Source of the DNA: Centroberyx gerrardi
Taxonomy: Eukaryota; Chordata; Actinopteri; Beryciformes; Berycidae
Length of the DNA stretch: 64,000 bases
Assembly: GCF_048128805.1 (NCBI RefSeq)
Contig: NC_136001.1
Location: forward strand, 5,349,001-5,413,000
Reading direction: 5' to 3'
In this document: piece after piece, positions 1-22,165 of the stretch
Position numbering within the stretch: the stretch's first letter is position 1
Layout: each line of letters begins with the position of its first letter
Made by a program: the position numbers and the translations under genes
Notes under the pieces: model-generated
What the model was told of the DNA's origin: nothing
The model's database searches: none
Seen by the model: the letters and a program-made list of their open reading frames with translations, nothing else

Positions 1-402
1 TTCCCAGCTTTCTTGTAGAAGTCCAAACCCAAACCTTAAACTACCGTTAAAAAAAGTTCTTCAGCAATGATGCTCACTGAAAAAACTAAAGCAAATGATG
101 AGTGGAATGATGGCCAAGGTGTGAAAACCCCGTACAAATAAATCAAGACCCAACAAATTTATGTAGAGTTCATTCATTCTTTATTTTGTTGAAAACAAGA
201 ATGAGGGCACAGGGAATGGGGCTGAAGAAACATGCTCTGAAACCAGAATACAATACAGTGAAGATCACAGGGAGGGATAGTAAATGTTTTTCTATGATTC
301 TCGTTCTGCATGCATATTGTCATTTCCACTACCGCTGTATTCTTTGCCGCAGACACTAAACCTTTCTAGGTTCCCTCCTAGTTTCTCCAGATTCTCCTAA
401 TT

Positions 403-754
403 AGGGATGGGACGGTCTGCTTATCTCACAATACAATTTGATACGCAATATGGGGTCACGATTCAATACAACCAAGATATAATGAAATAAATAAGTTGCA
501 AATCTTTCTAGCAATGGCATTGGCTCGCTAGAATGTAAACAACAATTAAAAAATGGCATTACAAAGTGCAAATGATATAATTTGGATGGAGAGCTTGTGA
601 AATTGTGATGGGCAAGCAGTCTCATTTGTGATTACTACAGCAGAATAAAATGGAGCTAATATCGCGATTCCTTTTTCTGCCCCACGATACATATTATCGT
701 CTTGTATTGTTTTTGTATTGCGATACATTGAATTTGGATATATCGTCCCATCCA
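403..754. repeat. Short DNA transposon, copy 1 (family shared with 45478-45856)
   Basis: The ends GGGATGGGACGGT and ATATCGTCCCATCC are near-inverted repeats. The body has TGGCATTGGCTCGCTAGAATGTAAACAAC and CTCATTTGTGATTACTACAGCAGAATAAA, both found reverse-complemented at 45478-45856. No coding capacity is seen. Confidence 0.65.
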
Positions 755-1414
755 CAGTTTGTTCCGTACGAGTGTTCATAAGCCTTTTCAATGTACCACT
801 CTGAAGGGTTTGTCACAGATGCAATGCAAGTGAATGGCTTCTCCTGTATGAATCCTATGTCTCTTCAATTTACCCTTCAGGGTAAATCCACGAATGCTTT
901 GTGTAAAACTCTCAACTCTCTCTCTCTAGTGAGATTCTTCATAACAGCTTTCATTTTCACATCTTCATTTTTTTAAGTTGAATTGTTTACCAGGCAACAA
1001 AATTAAATGCGTCCCCCCTCCCCTCCCTCCCCCCATTATTTACCCTCATTCTTTTTCAAGCCATGTGTCAATTGATCCAAGATAAAACAAGCCTGCTGAA
1101 ACCTCAAACTTTCTACAGACTCTAAAAGCGCTAAACACCACCCAGCTTTGCATCTCTTTTTCTGCATGCCAATAATTAAAGAATTCTTATTTTAGGGTGG
1201 AAAAAAACATTCCACCTACTTCACAAAGAGCAGCACACATTTTCCTGGGCAACACCATACATGTCCGCAATTTGACAACTTTTCACTTTTAGCATGTTTA
1301 AACTTGTCTTCCTGCACTCTCCGTCTTTGGTCACGGCCACGAAACAGAGAGCTTCTTCTCTCTCTACCATAAATAAAAAAATGTGAGAAGAGGTTTTGGT
1401 GAATGCACATCTTC
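755..1414. other. Stretch without a recognised gene
   Basis: AT-rich, with a C-rich tract (CCCCCCTCCCCTCCCTCCCCCC) near 1013-1035. Nothing else is seen. The first 400 bases of the window are likewise without recognisable features. Confidence 0.5.
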
Positions 1415-2299
1415 ATTTTGTTGGTTCTGAGTTCCTCTTGTTCCTCTTGAACCCGTGTTGGCTCTAGCTCCTCCTGGCCCAGGTTGGAGCGCTGTTCCTC
1501 CTCATGAGGAACCTCCTCTTCACAGCCAAAGACAAAAGGATGCTGGAGTCTGGAGGGAGTGACAAAGAGAAAGTCTGCTTGATGGAAATGGTAAAACAAT
1601 CCCCCTTTTTCAGACTAATCTGTGATCTTTAGTTCACTCCAGGAGTTATTTTGTCATGAAGTCTCTTATATAGGGAAATTAAAACTAGATTCTAAGTATT
1701 ATAAGTATTGTGTTCACCATATGCGTGTACGCAAACAGATGTTGAGTGCAGTACCACACTCCTGGTTATAAGTTGAACTGGTTGAGCGATGAATTTACAC
1801 AAAGCCACTTCTGATAGAATATGCACTTTGTTGTTTTTGTTCTTGTCTTCCCTTCCCCTTTCTGCATGTTTTTACTTTTAGTGCGTGTGTGTGTGTGCAG
1901 GTTCAGGAGGGTGGATACGGGTGGGTGTAGGTAGGCGGTTGTAGGTGTGGGGTGTCCTCTTTGTTTTGTGGTTTGGGTGCCAGAGTTTGGCACAGTTGTA
2001 CAAAGACGATCAGTATGTAACTGCTGATTCTGATAATGAGAACTAAAGTGTTAAAACAGTTGGATGATAAATTATAAAGCCAAATCTACCACTAGCACCT
2101 TATCTAAGCTGAAGCTTCACATAACTACATAATGTTTAGACAAATATATTACCCAATTGAACAGGAAATGTAACTGTGGAAACTGGAAACTACTCTAACA
2201 GGTTGCTCTGAAGTGAGTTAGGCGGCTCCAAGGGCAAATTTCTCGACTGAATATATTTAGAACCCAGTTCATTTACATCATACAAAATACATAGAAGAA

Positions 2300-2502
2300 A
2301 GGAAGAGGGTTAGGGCCACATGTGAAAAATGTATTTGAGTTCTGAGTTTGAAGTCAGAATTCTGAGATTAAAGTCGGAATTCTGAGTTTATTTTCCCCAA
2401 GGGGATTAATAAAGTGATATCTTATCTTATCTTTAAAGTCAGAATTCTGACTTTAAACTCAGAACTCAAATACATTTTTCATGTGGCCCTAATCTTCTTC
2501 CA
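2300..2502. repeat. Fold-back (palindromic) MITE
   Basis: Left arm: AGGGTTAGGGCCACATG, then GAAAAATGTATTTGAGTTCTGAGTTTGAAGTCAG. The right arm is its reverse complement, ending at CATGTGGCCCTAATCTTCTTCC. The short AATTCTGA motif is repeated inside. A single strand could form a hairpin with arms of about 65 bases. Confidence 0.75.
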
Positions 2503-3069
2503 TAGTGAGATGGCTGCAAATAAGAGCAACATGATAAGAGATTTGTCGGAGTTTCTGGCTGTCAGCGTCTCATTCAATCTATCAGCCAACTCTGAATTCA
2601 GGATTCCTACACATTTCCATTTCAAAATCCCATACTTTTTTCCCCCAAAACTTAATTTCTTGACTGGATTTGAAGATCATGATTGGTATTCAATATGATG
2701 CACGCTGATAGTGGCTGGACAATATGGCTATCAGTGAGTCTAGGCCACATCTATAGCTGAAAAGTCTGCTGTAAAGTCTTTGCTATGCAACGGACAGAGA
2801 CTTACATGACTTACACACCTTATGAGCAGCGAGGAGGGAGGAGGGCCGTTGGCTGATCCTGATACCCGGCTGTCTGATTCAGGTCGGACGCACGGACACA
2901 GCGCTGGTATCCTGGGGCATCGCCGTGAGCCGTAGTATGTCCATCGGGGGAGATTAGAAGCAAAAACAGCTTCCAGGTAAAAACTGCACACTCCCTTGGA
3001 TGCCTCCTCTCACTGATGGCCAGGAACTGTCAGAGTCCAGTACTATGAATATTTTATGAAATGTATTCT

Positions 3070-3325
3070 TAAAGAGGAACTAAACCCCAAACCCAAATCT
3101 GCCTAAAGCCTGACATCTAAAAAGTAAAGTAAAAAGTATGCTACTGAAATTGCCATCTCCTATTGGCTGATCTTTGATGCCAGGTGATGTCACCTTCTAT
3201 AGAGTACAGCAGGTGGTGACATCACCTGGCACCAAAGATCAGCCAAAAGCAGATGGCAATTTCAGTAGCATGCTTTTTACCATTAGATGTCAGGCTTCAC
3301 AAAGATTTGGGTTTGGGTTTTTAAA
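3070..3325. repeat. Fold-back MITE bounded by TTAA
   Basis: The arms are about 3083-3200 and 3212-3322: CCCAAACCCAAATCT...CCTGACATCTAA on the left and TTAGATGTCAGGCTTC...AGATTTGGGTTTGGG on the right. Nearly all of the element is palindromic around about 3205. TTAA lies at each end. Confidence 0.75.
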
Positions 3326-4097
3326 GAAATAGTTCACCCCAAAATCAAAATTCAGTCCTTAAGCTATTGTTAGTTACTCAGTCATTACAAAATTCTGTCA
3401 TTATACAGTCCCTATATCCTCTACTGGGCAGGACCATGACAATGTTATAGGCTACATTAGCTCATTAATTCATTCATTTTCTCTACACACTTAACCCTAA
3501 CACACTGTAAAGGCCGAAACGTCATGTCATATATTACCAGCTGTGTAGCCTGCTTTTGCCAATAAGCAAGGCAACATTACTGCCAGATTTTTAAATGGAG
3601 TTGATGGCTTGATGTACTCCATGCAGGAGAGAGCATAGGCGAGAGGCGAGACTAAAATAAAACAGCAACTGTGTAAAAGCATACATCTAGGCAGTGAAGG
3701 CAACACAGAAGAAGGTAGCAAATTCAAATCAGTGCTGTTGATTCCGTTCATGCAGACATAATTTACAGGCTAACTAGCTAACATATACTGTAATTAATCT
3801 AGCAGGTGTAGGTGTAGGTCTTGTAGGTGTGTATTTGAGTCAAAAAGTCACACATTTTCAAGATAAACTAAAAAACAGCCTTGAAACGTAAAAATATCAC
3901 CAACCTGTTCTGTGTAATTTGATTTCGGGTTTGAGAACAGCGTCCAGTAGTTTTCGCTGCCGTTCAATCTCCTGTTTGGACCGACAGGCTTCCTCCTCGT
4001 ACTCTGCTATGGTCCTTTGAACAACACCAAATATTTCCTCCGCAGCCGCATTCAGCCGCTGGCTGACAAGTGCTCTCATCAGCTGCATTTTGGCCAT

Positions 4098-6152
4098 TTT
4101 CATATAAACAGACAAAGTTATTTACTGATTTGTTAACTAACGACGATGCCTCACTTAGTCCATCTATCTACACTACAACAGCCATCTTTGGTAGGTTCTT
4201 CTTCTTCTCCTTGTGTTTTTGGCGACTTGCTTCCCTACCAGAGCATTACCGCCACCAACTGTTACAAATACAATAGTGTCCTTAAATTCTACTTTGAAGA
4301 CATGTTTGTTGTAAGAATTTGAAATGGTATTCCCAGTATTGTGCGGGGAAAGAAGGTTTTGAAGTCTGCGTTCTTAATTGTTGTACGTTCCATGTCTTTG
4401 GAACGTTTGCGTTTTTCAAAGTAAAAGCTCCTTAAAATATATGCAAATATCACCAATGAAATGCCTTTTGCTTGCCATATAGGGATAGCCAGACAAATTA
4501 CGTCTACTAATTTGTAAAGGTCTGTTTAACCCATAGCAGCCAGTGGCAGAACTGGCTAAAGACTATAGCATAGGAGCTCTTGGTGTCAAGTCAACCAGAA
4601 TAAGCCACCACTGAAATGCCCTGTGCTTTGTCATACACAAAACCTATACCAGACAAGTTGGAAGGATGTCTGCTGTCTTGAAGTGTTTTTCAGGGTTAGA
4701 CTGGGACACAAAAAAAATCTGTTATGTTGTCATATCTTAATGATTCAAGCACTCTTGTCACATAAAGAACCCCAATAGTCCTCTGTAGCAGATTCCAACA
4801 TAAGTGAACTTTATTGTCTACATTCAGAAAATGTAATTGTTCACACCCTGGACTGCTTTCTCATTAACATGTTGTCTGTATAAGAAATGATCTGACTGTG
4901 GCAACTAATGATGTATTACAGCCTACTGAGCACCTCTTTGCATTTGCTGCTGATGTAGCTTATCAGCTTAGCTGTGCTATCAATACCCTGCCATTGACTA
5001 GGAAGACGTTCTGTGCTGCAACACTGCATGGCCTCAGCTGGTCACACTGTCAGTAGGCTGTGCAGGATGCTGGAGTGAAGGCAGGACTAATGGAGATTCT
5101 CAAAAAATGATATTAGATCAGAATGTCCATATCAAGTTTTGATTGGTATAAGAAATGGCTGAAGCAAATAGGGGATTGTATCAGCACATACACTTTTAAG
5201 GTTGTGAGTAGGCTTGTAAGATTGCATATGCAGAAATGTTGAGCAACTGTATAATCATGTATTATACTTAGTCCATGGATTACAAACTCTGCAGAAACCA
5301 ATGCACTCCTGCAGATGGTTTCTTACTATTATAATGGAGTTGCATAATAAAGTTGTTCCTCCATTTTAAAGCATTTTTTTTTAGCAAGTACAATTAACCA
5401 ATGTAGTACAATCAATAGTTATAGTGTGTGTCTTATATTCTGAACTTGGTCATGGATGAATCCACTTGACAGTTTCTGCAAAACTGCTATAAGGCAGCCC
5501 ATATTTAGGAATGGAGAGCCATAATAGCCATATTATTAGGGGATTTAACCTTCATTATGCAGGTACAGCTTATAGCAGGCATGTGCTGACTGAATACGTA
5601 TGAGATAATCCCATTCAACATATTGCAGTGCTGCTCCAGTGGTTGCCTCGCACGCACTAGGATTTAGTAGCCTATCCACAGTATATCCAAGTGCCGTGCA
5701 TTTTAAAATGTGTTGACTGCAGAAAAACAGATTAAGAGACCAGTGAGCAACAAGCCCAGTTCTGATGGAAATCTCTATAGCACACCATGCGTTTAATCAA
5801 CTATTAAGTGCATGTATTTATTGTGCAAACCCCAACTCAAACAAAAGATCCAAGGAGGAGAAAGTGTTTCTATTGGGTTTCTGTATGTAGAGTCAAAATT
5901 CTGTATGCTTGTTGAAGTAGTCCAGAAACATGCATTCAACAAATAAACAATCCTGCTTCATACTTAGTTTATGGATTAAATTCCCTGTAGAAATGAATGT
6001 ACTCCGGCAGATGGTTTGTTATGAATGTTGTATAATTGCTAAAGCCTCTCACTTGTAGGCTCTTTCATCTGCATGGCTGTAAGCCTACTCAAAGCAATTG
6101 GATAAGGCTGACAGCTGTGGGTTGTTGCCTGCAAAATACATGTGTATACCTT
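4098..6152. other. Intergenic stretch with a local duplication
   Basis: No coding exon is recognised. CTTAGTCCATGGATTA...GCAGATGGTTTCTTA at about 5268-5325 recurs diverged at about 5962-6022, a tandem-type duplication. The rest is AT-rich and unremarkable. Confidence 0.5.
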
Positions 6153-6734
6153 TGGTGCCTTCAAGTGCTGTCGGAAATATTAATATTAGTGCTAATGAGC
6201 GGCCCACAAAGTGGTAAATGAGACAGAAAGTGAGAATTTTCTGTAATACCGAGATGTGACGTTTAGGGGGCACAGCGCAAGGAAACCATGTGTAATTATT
6301 ATTAAATATAAAACTACTTTTGGCTAATTAATCAATCAAAACACCAATTACATGCAGAGGTGTCCTTTAACTAACCCTAAGGTATGGGAATGTCCCTGCA
6401 TCTAATAGCCTATCATTGCCACCAAAACTTCCAAATCAGCTTTTATTGACTAAATTTCTGACTGATGACTGATATGTTATGATAGACTATTATTAAGATA
6501 TTATTTGGTCAATGTAGCATGTCTGATTTGTATTGTCTCCTCTTCATTTTTAGCACTGCAGCACAGCTCTGTGCTGCTTTGATTTTTAAAATAAATATCC
6601 TAACCGCCACCAAAATAATAGCTACATTTGTTACAGGGTCCATTTCGACCAAATCACTTGAATACGCGACAAATTGTAATTACGACTGTAAACTCGGAAG
6701 AAAATGCTTACGAGGTGACATTGAATGCAGCATG
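6153..6734. repeat. MITE copy next to the camk1g promoter
   Basis: It starts TTGGTGCCTTCAAGTGCTGTCGG and ends TTGAATGCAGCAT. It shares ends and internal segments (GAGATGTGACGTTTAG; ACTTGAATACGCG) with the copy at 53772-54493. It stops about 40 bases before the camk1g GC box. Confidence 0.6.
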
Positions 6735-6770
6735 TGGTCTGACTGCTCAAGTGAACAAGTGAATGGATGA

Positions 6771-6868
6771 GCCCCCGCCCCCTGTTCCTGAAGAGAGCTG
6801 TCTACCTGAAGGAGCCGGGTTCATCTACGGAGATACCTCAGTAACACCTTCTCCAGACCGCTGCCAAG
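6771..6868 (+). promoter_or_regulatory. camk1g: Probable camk1g promoter edge and non-coding first exon
   Basis: The coding start lies only 26 bases into the exon that begins at 8664 (acceptor CAG at 8661-8663), so an upstream non-coding exon is expected. A GC box (CCCCGCCCC) sits near 6773-6782, and a good donor (CCAAG/GTAAAA) ends a candidate exon at 6868. No TATA box is evident. The transcription start is not determined; about 6785 is a guess from the GC box. Confidence 0.45.
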
Positions 6869-8689
6869 GTAAAAACTCACTTTATTACACTTTTATGACT
6901 CGTTGACTCATGTTATTGACATGTTTAAGCTGTATATTACATACAATATTGTCAGTCCTTGTTAAGTAATATCCCTTACTCATGTTTTATGTAGTTCAGT
7001 GTTTAAAACTTCGACTGAACCGTTAATGGCAGAGAGATCAAGTTAACTCATTTGGGTGGCAAGATAAGTAGCTCGTGCGATACATTCCGTTCTCTCGGTA
7101 CGCCAAATTCCATTCAGTAATCTAGCAATTTAATTTGTGATTAATGTTAGATTGCGACAAATATACATACTCGATGAAATATCACTCAACGCCTTTTCTA
7201 AACAGTAGGAGCAGCTCTTGAATTCGGCATACAAAAAAATCCACGAAGCAGCACTTAATTCAATATAATCTCAATTTTAGAGTTTGTTCACATTGTTCAC
7301 TGTCTACCACGTCTTATTGTGATGGAATGACGATTTCGGAATAACGGGCGAAGTTGGAAAATTGAAACTCTTTTGAAATAAATGCTGCTTGTTGGGCTAT
7401 ATGTACGCCGAAGGGAAAATTGTCGCCTATGGATTCAGAAAAGGTCTTGAGTCACGTTTTATGAGGTGTGGAATTCTGTCGAAAAGTAATGCGACATTAT
7501 TGAATGGAATTTGTCTCAAAGAGAGGAGTCGTGATAGGCTACTTTTTCTTTTTTTAATAGGCTATACATTTCAAATTTCGAATATTTTGTTAAACACAGG
7601 TAGCCTATAACTTTAACGCATTTCATTCATTATTGGTTGTTGTCTCTCTTGTCAAAGTGTTTTTACAGCCTTGGGATGTTTTCTAAAAAAAAATGTGGCA
7701 GTACTTCTCTAAAACGGTGACTTTTATGGGTAGGCTACACATTAACACTGTTTGGATTAATGTATTGACTACTATTTGTCTTCACCAATAGATTTTTTCC
7801 CTTTTCCATCTAATTTAGCATGTCAAGTTTAGGATGTAGCCTAGACTACCTTTGATGACAAAAACCATCACCACATGATATCCCACTATTGGATGTATTT
7901 CAGCAAACCCGCAGGCCATGATCATTTTGTGGTAGGCCAGAGTTCATTGGCCTTTCCCTTCTGAACTGTCAAGGGCAGGATTATAAAACGACCCAATTTG
8001 TGTTCTGTCAGGGAATCAGCCATTAATCTGTTCCCACAACAGACACAAGGAATACAGGAGATGACATGGAGGGAGGGAGGGATAGATGGAGAGGTTAACA
8101 AGCCACAAGTATTTACCTCTCTAATCCTATACCTTTTTGGGTCTTCTGTAACTGATAGGTACAAATGGGCTTTACTCAACTAGGACTGACCTCAGCCATG
8201 GACATGCAACTGTTTATGTAAGCAGAACACAAGGGGAATGTGGGGTGACGGCTTAAAGGGTCGTGGAACAGCCATATTTACTTATTTATCTAAGTGAGCA
8301 ACCGCACAAAGGCCTTGTGGTTTGGTTGTTAGGTCTGTTTGTACATGTGAAGTTGCTTTTGAGACTCAGGTTTGCTCCTGGATCCATTCCTTCACCAATT
8401 CCAGTAGGCGTTGCAGTTTAAGAGTGGATTTATTTGGATATTTATATGTGATATATGGACAGAAGTGATGTAATACGCTACCATATAATAGGTGAGGGGG
8501 TCATCCTGCCTGAAAGAGTTGCAAACCCACTTACAAACACTGAATTGTATTTACATTTTTCTAGCTTCAGGGACAGCTTGCCTGCAGTTGGAGGCCACTG
8601 GAGCTAAATTAATGTAAACGAATGTAAACGGAGTGTCAATCTTTTTTGTTGTTTCCGGTTCAGGAGTCTACGGTAACGTCAGAGCCAAG

Positions 8690-19771
<11,082 letters not shown>

Positions 19772-20993
19772 TTCCCTGGGGGACCTAAGAGGAATTTCAT
19801 GTAGGTAAAGAGTAATTTCTTTTCGCCAAAATTCAGATGGAGAAAATATAAAATACTGGCTCAACCCGGCATGTCACTGACAAACATGGTACCACCTTAC
19901 AACTGCCACCATATATACAAGATCTCTCTCTTTCTTTCTCTAGTTTTGTTTTCCTGAGTTGGTGGAACTCAGTGGCATCCTTCTTGGTGTGAAGGCATCT
20001 GCTGTCGATGTCTGTCGTGGGCTTCTGAGAAATGCCGCTGCAGAAACCACATTCCATCAACAGATACAAGCAGTATCTCCACTCACTCACAACATGGACT
20101 GGAATGTACGTCCATTTTATCATGCAGTGAACACCACATCAAAACAGACACGCGAGAGTATGGCGTGTGTGCACATATACAAACACACACTCACAGAATC
20201 CATTCAATTTAGAATTTTTGATGTTAAACCAATAAAAACATTTTTTTTCTCAAAACTATTTATTATATTTATATTATTCTCAACAAATGTTACTGAATAA
20301 TATTGAAAGCACGGAATTTATTTGAAATGTTTTTAGATGACATGCCATGTGAATGCTAATTAAAGTGAATTTTGCTGGCTTTGAATTCCATTTAACTGGC
20401 ATGGCTGTGTGTTTCATTGAAGTATTCAAGCACATTGGATTTCAATCTGTTATCTCATCAGTTTGAGCCGCTGACATTTCAGAGTAATGTATTTTGTATG
20501 CTCTGTATTTTTTGTTTTTTTTGTTTTTATATTTTGTTTTTGTAATCTGAACTGTAGGAGTTGCTGACAGATACTTTGACAAATATCACTGTTTGTTCCT
20601 TAACACTGTTCCAAGTCAAAATGCACATTTTGAAAGGGGAGGAGCGGAGAATGTTTCTTTCTGAAAGAGATTAAACTTACACTTTACTTTGGAGTGGAGT
20701 CATCAGCACAGGACACAGGATGTTGACCATTTTGTGTGATGGCATGTAAATAAGTTGCCCTCATGTTGAACAACTGAACTCATCAAGCAATATTTACATG
20801 CAGTATGTACTCATATGGCTCTAGATAACCACTTGAAGTAAAGGGTTAATGTTGATTTACATGTGCCACTTTTATGCCATAAGCTTGTGCAAATATGTTG
20901 TAAACACTAGTTATATTATGAATGTTGAAGATCCTGAATACACAAATGTAGTGACATGCATATAGCTTCTTCTTTTATTTTTTTCTCAATAAA
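19772..20993 (+). other. camk1g: camk1g 3' UTR with candidate poly(A) signal
   Basis: After the TGA at 19769-19771 the plus strand is AT-rich without coding character. The first convincing AATAAA on this strand is at 20988-20993. A tract of T runs near 20505-20545. This would give a 3' UTR of about 1.2 kb. The poly(A) site itself is inferred. Confidence 0.5.
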
Positions 20994-21117
20994 TATTGAT
21001 GTAACTACTCTTACTACTCTGTCTGTGTTGAATAAGCATGAATAGCTGCCCCCCCCATCATTCTTTCCACTTCCATATAGCTTCAAAACACAAATCCAAG
21101 TATTAATTAACCACCTT

Positions 21118-22165
21118 TTATTTAAATCTTCAACACAATATTTTGAATACTACATGGCCATTGATGCAAAACAGAAAATAAATAATGTAACATTTCCCCT
21201 CGTTCTAATGCCTAAAAAATGTATTGTAGCACAATGTTCACAGCAGAGTATGTCAATACGTTAGTGGTCCTGACTAATAGAAGCTGATTTTGGGTCTAAT
21301 GCTGCATTCCAGAGATGTCAGCAAGTCGGAAATTCTGGCCTCCTGCTAGATAAAATGCAACAGAATGAGCCTCTAAGTCGATGATTTTCAGCGTCATATG
21401 ACATTAAATCTGTCAAAACACAAAGAATAACACTGGCTGTTGCAGTATTTTACATTGGGCAAAGAAAATCTCACAGTCGTCCATGTTTCTGCCCTGGTTT
21501 TTCCGAGCTGGACCACTGGAACACAGAGGTTGTAATTAACCTACCAGCTGGGAATTTCCGACTTCCGACTTTGAATGGAACACAGCATAATTATAGGTAA
21601 AATCCACCCTTGGATACTCTTACACTGTTATTTATCATCAGTCTGTGATGTTCAATGCATTCCAGAAGTTATTTTGTGAAGTGTTGTTTCCCTCAACCTG
21701 CCTCATTCTACTCCAGTTGGTGAAATCACAACATGTCTTGTGGCTGCATTCTGGTCTATTGAGGCTACTGTTGGCGGAGAAATTGATCTCTCTGCCTCTT
21801 CTAAAATGGATTTCTCCCTGTATCATTGGTGAACGTTGGTGCAAAATGGCGGCTCTATAAAGAAGCCCTTGCTCTTTGATTCTGAGGGACCGATGCAAAA
21901 ACCTCACATTTACTGTTGATAATTGATACAGCTGAAAAATATTCTGCTATGAAACTCCATACACCAAACAACAAAATTGGCTCACAGATGCAAGGTACAT
22001 TGCCAGTAGCTGTTTTTAACAGTGTTAAAGTGTTTTAGGGTGGATTTGTCTCTTAGTATCATCACAAGCGAAGACTGTTGTTGACAGCTGGACACATTGA
22101 AAACCCCCATGCTATAGAAGGCCGTTACGGAGTGCCATCTAGTGATGGCAGCTGAAGATGTTTTC
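21118..22165 (-). other. lamb3: Probable lamb3 3' UTR with poly(A) signal candidate
   Basis: The lamb3 TGA is at 22168-22166. The nearest AATAAA I see downstream on the minus strand is at 21123-21118. That would give a 3' UTR of about 1 kb carrying a MITE (21299-21589) and leave only about 120 bases to the camk1g poly(A) signal. A closer variant signal could be used instead. Confidence 0.35.
21299..21589. repeat. MITE between camk1g and lamb3
   Basis: The ends AATGCTGCATTCCA and TGGAACACAGCATAA are imperfect inverted repeats, and next to them AAGTCGGAAATTC mirrors GAATTTCCGACTT. There is no coding content. Confidence 0.65.

Larger units (their letters stand above)
1415..4097 (-). pseudogene. 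Relic of a teleost C2H2 zinc-finger gene: N-terminal exons only
   Basis: Exon 1 (4097-3905) reads MAKMQLMRALVSQRL... and contains AAEEIFGVVQRTIAEYEEEA and ERQRKLLDAVLKPEIKLHRT, the N-terminal exon typical of a large teleost zinc-finger family. It ends at a phase-1 GTTGGT donor. About 2.3 kb downstream, at 1549-1415, the second-exon motif recurs (EEEVPHEEEQRS, EELEPTRVQEEQEEL) after a CCTCCAG acceptor. Splicing there puts this motif one base out of frame and a stop follows within about 80 bases, which looks like a single-base deletion at the exon start. Similarity then ends; no C2H2 finger appears before the window edge on this strand. The gene is probably dead, or the second exon belongs to another locus. 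Family assignment is from memory. Confidence 0.5.

Noticed and set aside
1216..1599. Full 127-residue protein on the minus strand
   Set aside because: Only its middle resembles the zinc-finger gene second exon. The rest is read-through of an out-of-frame relic.
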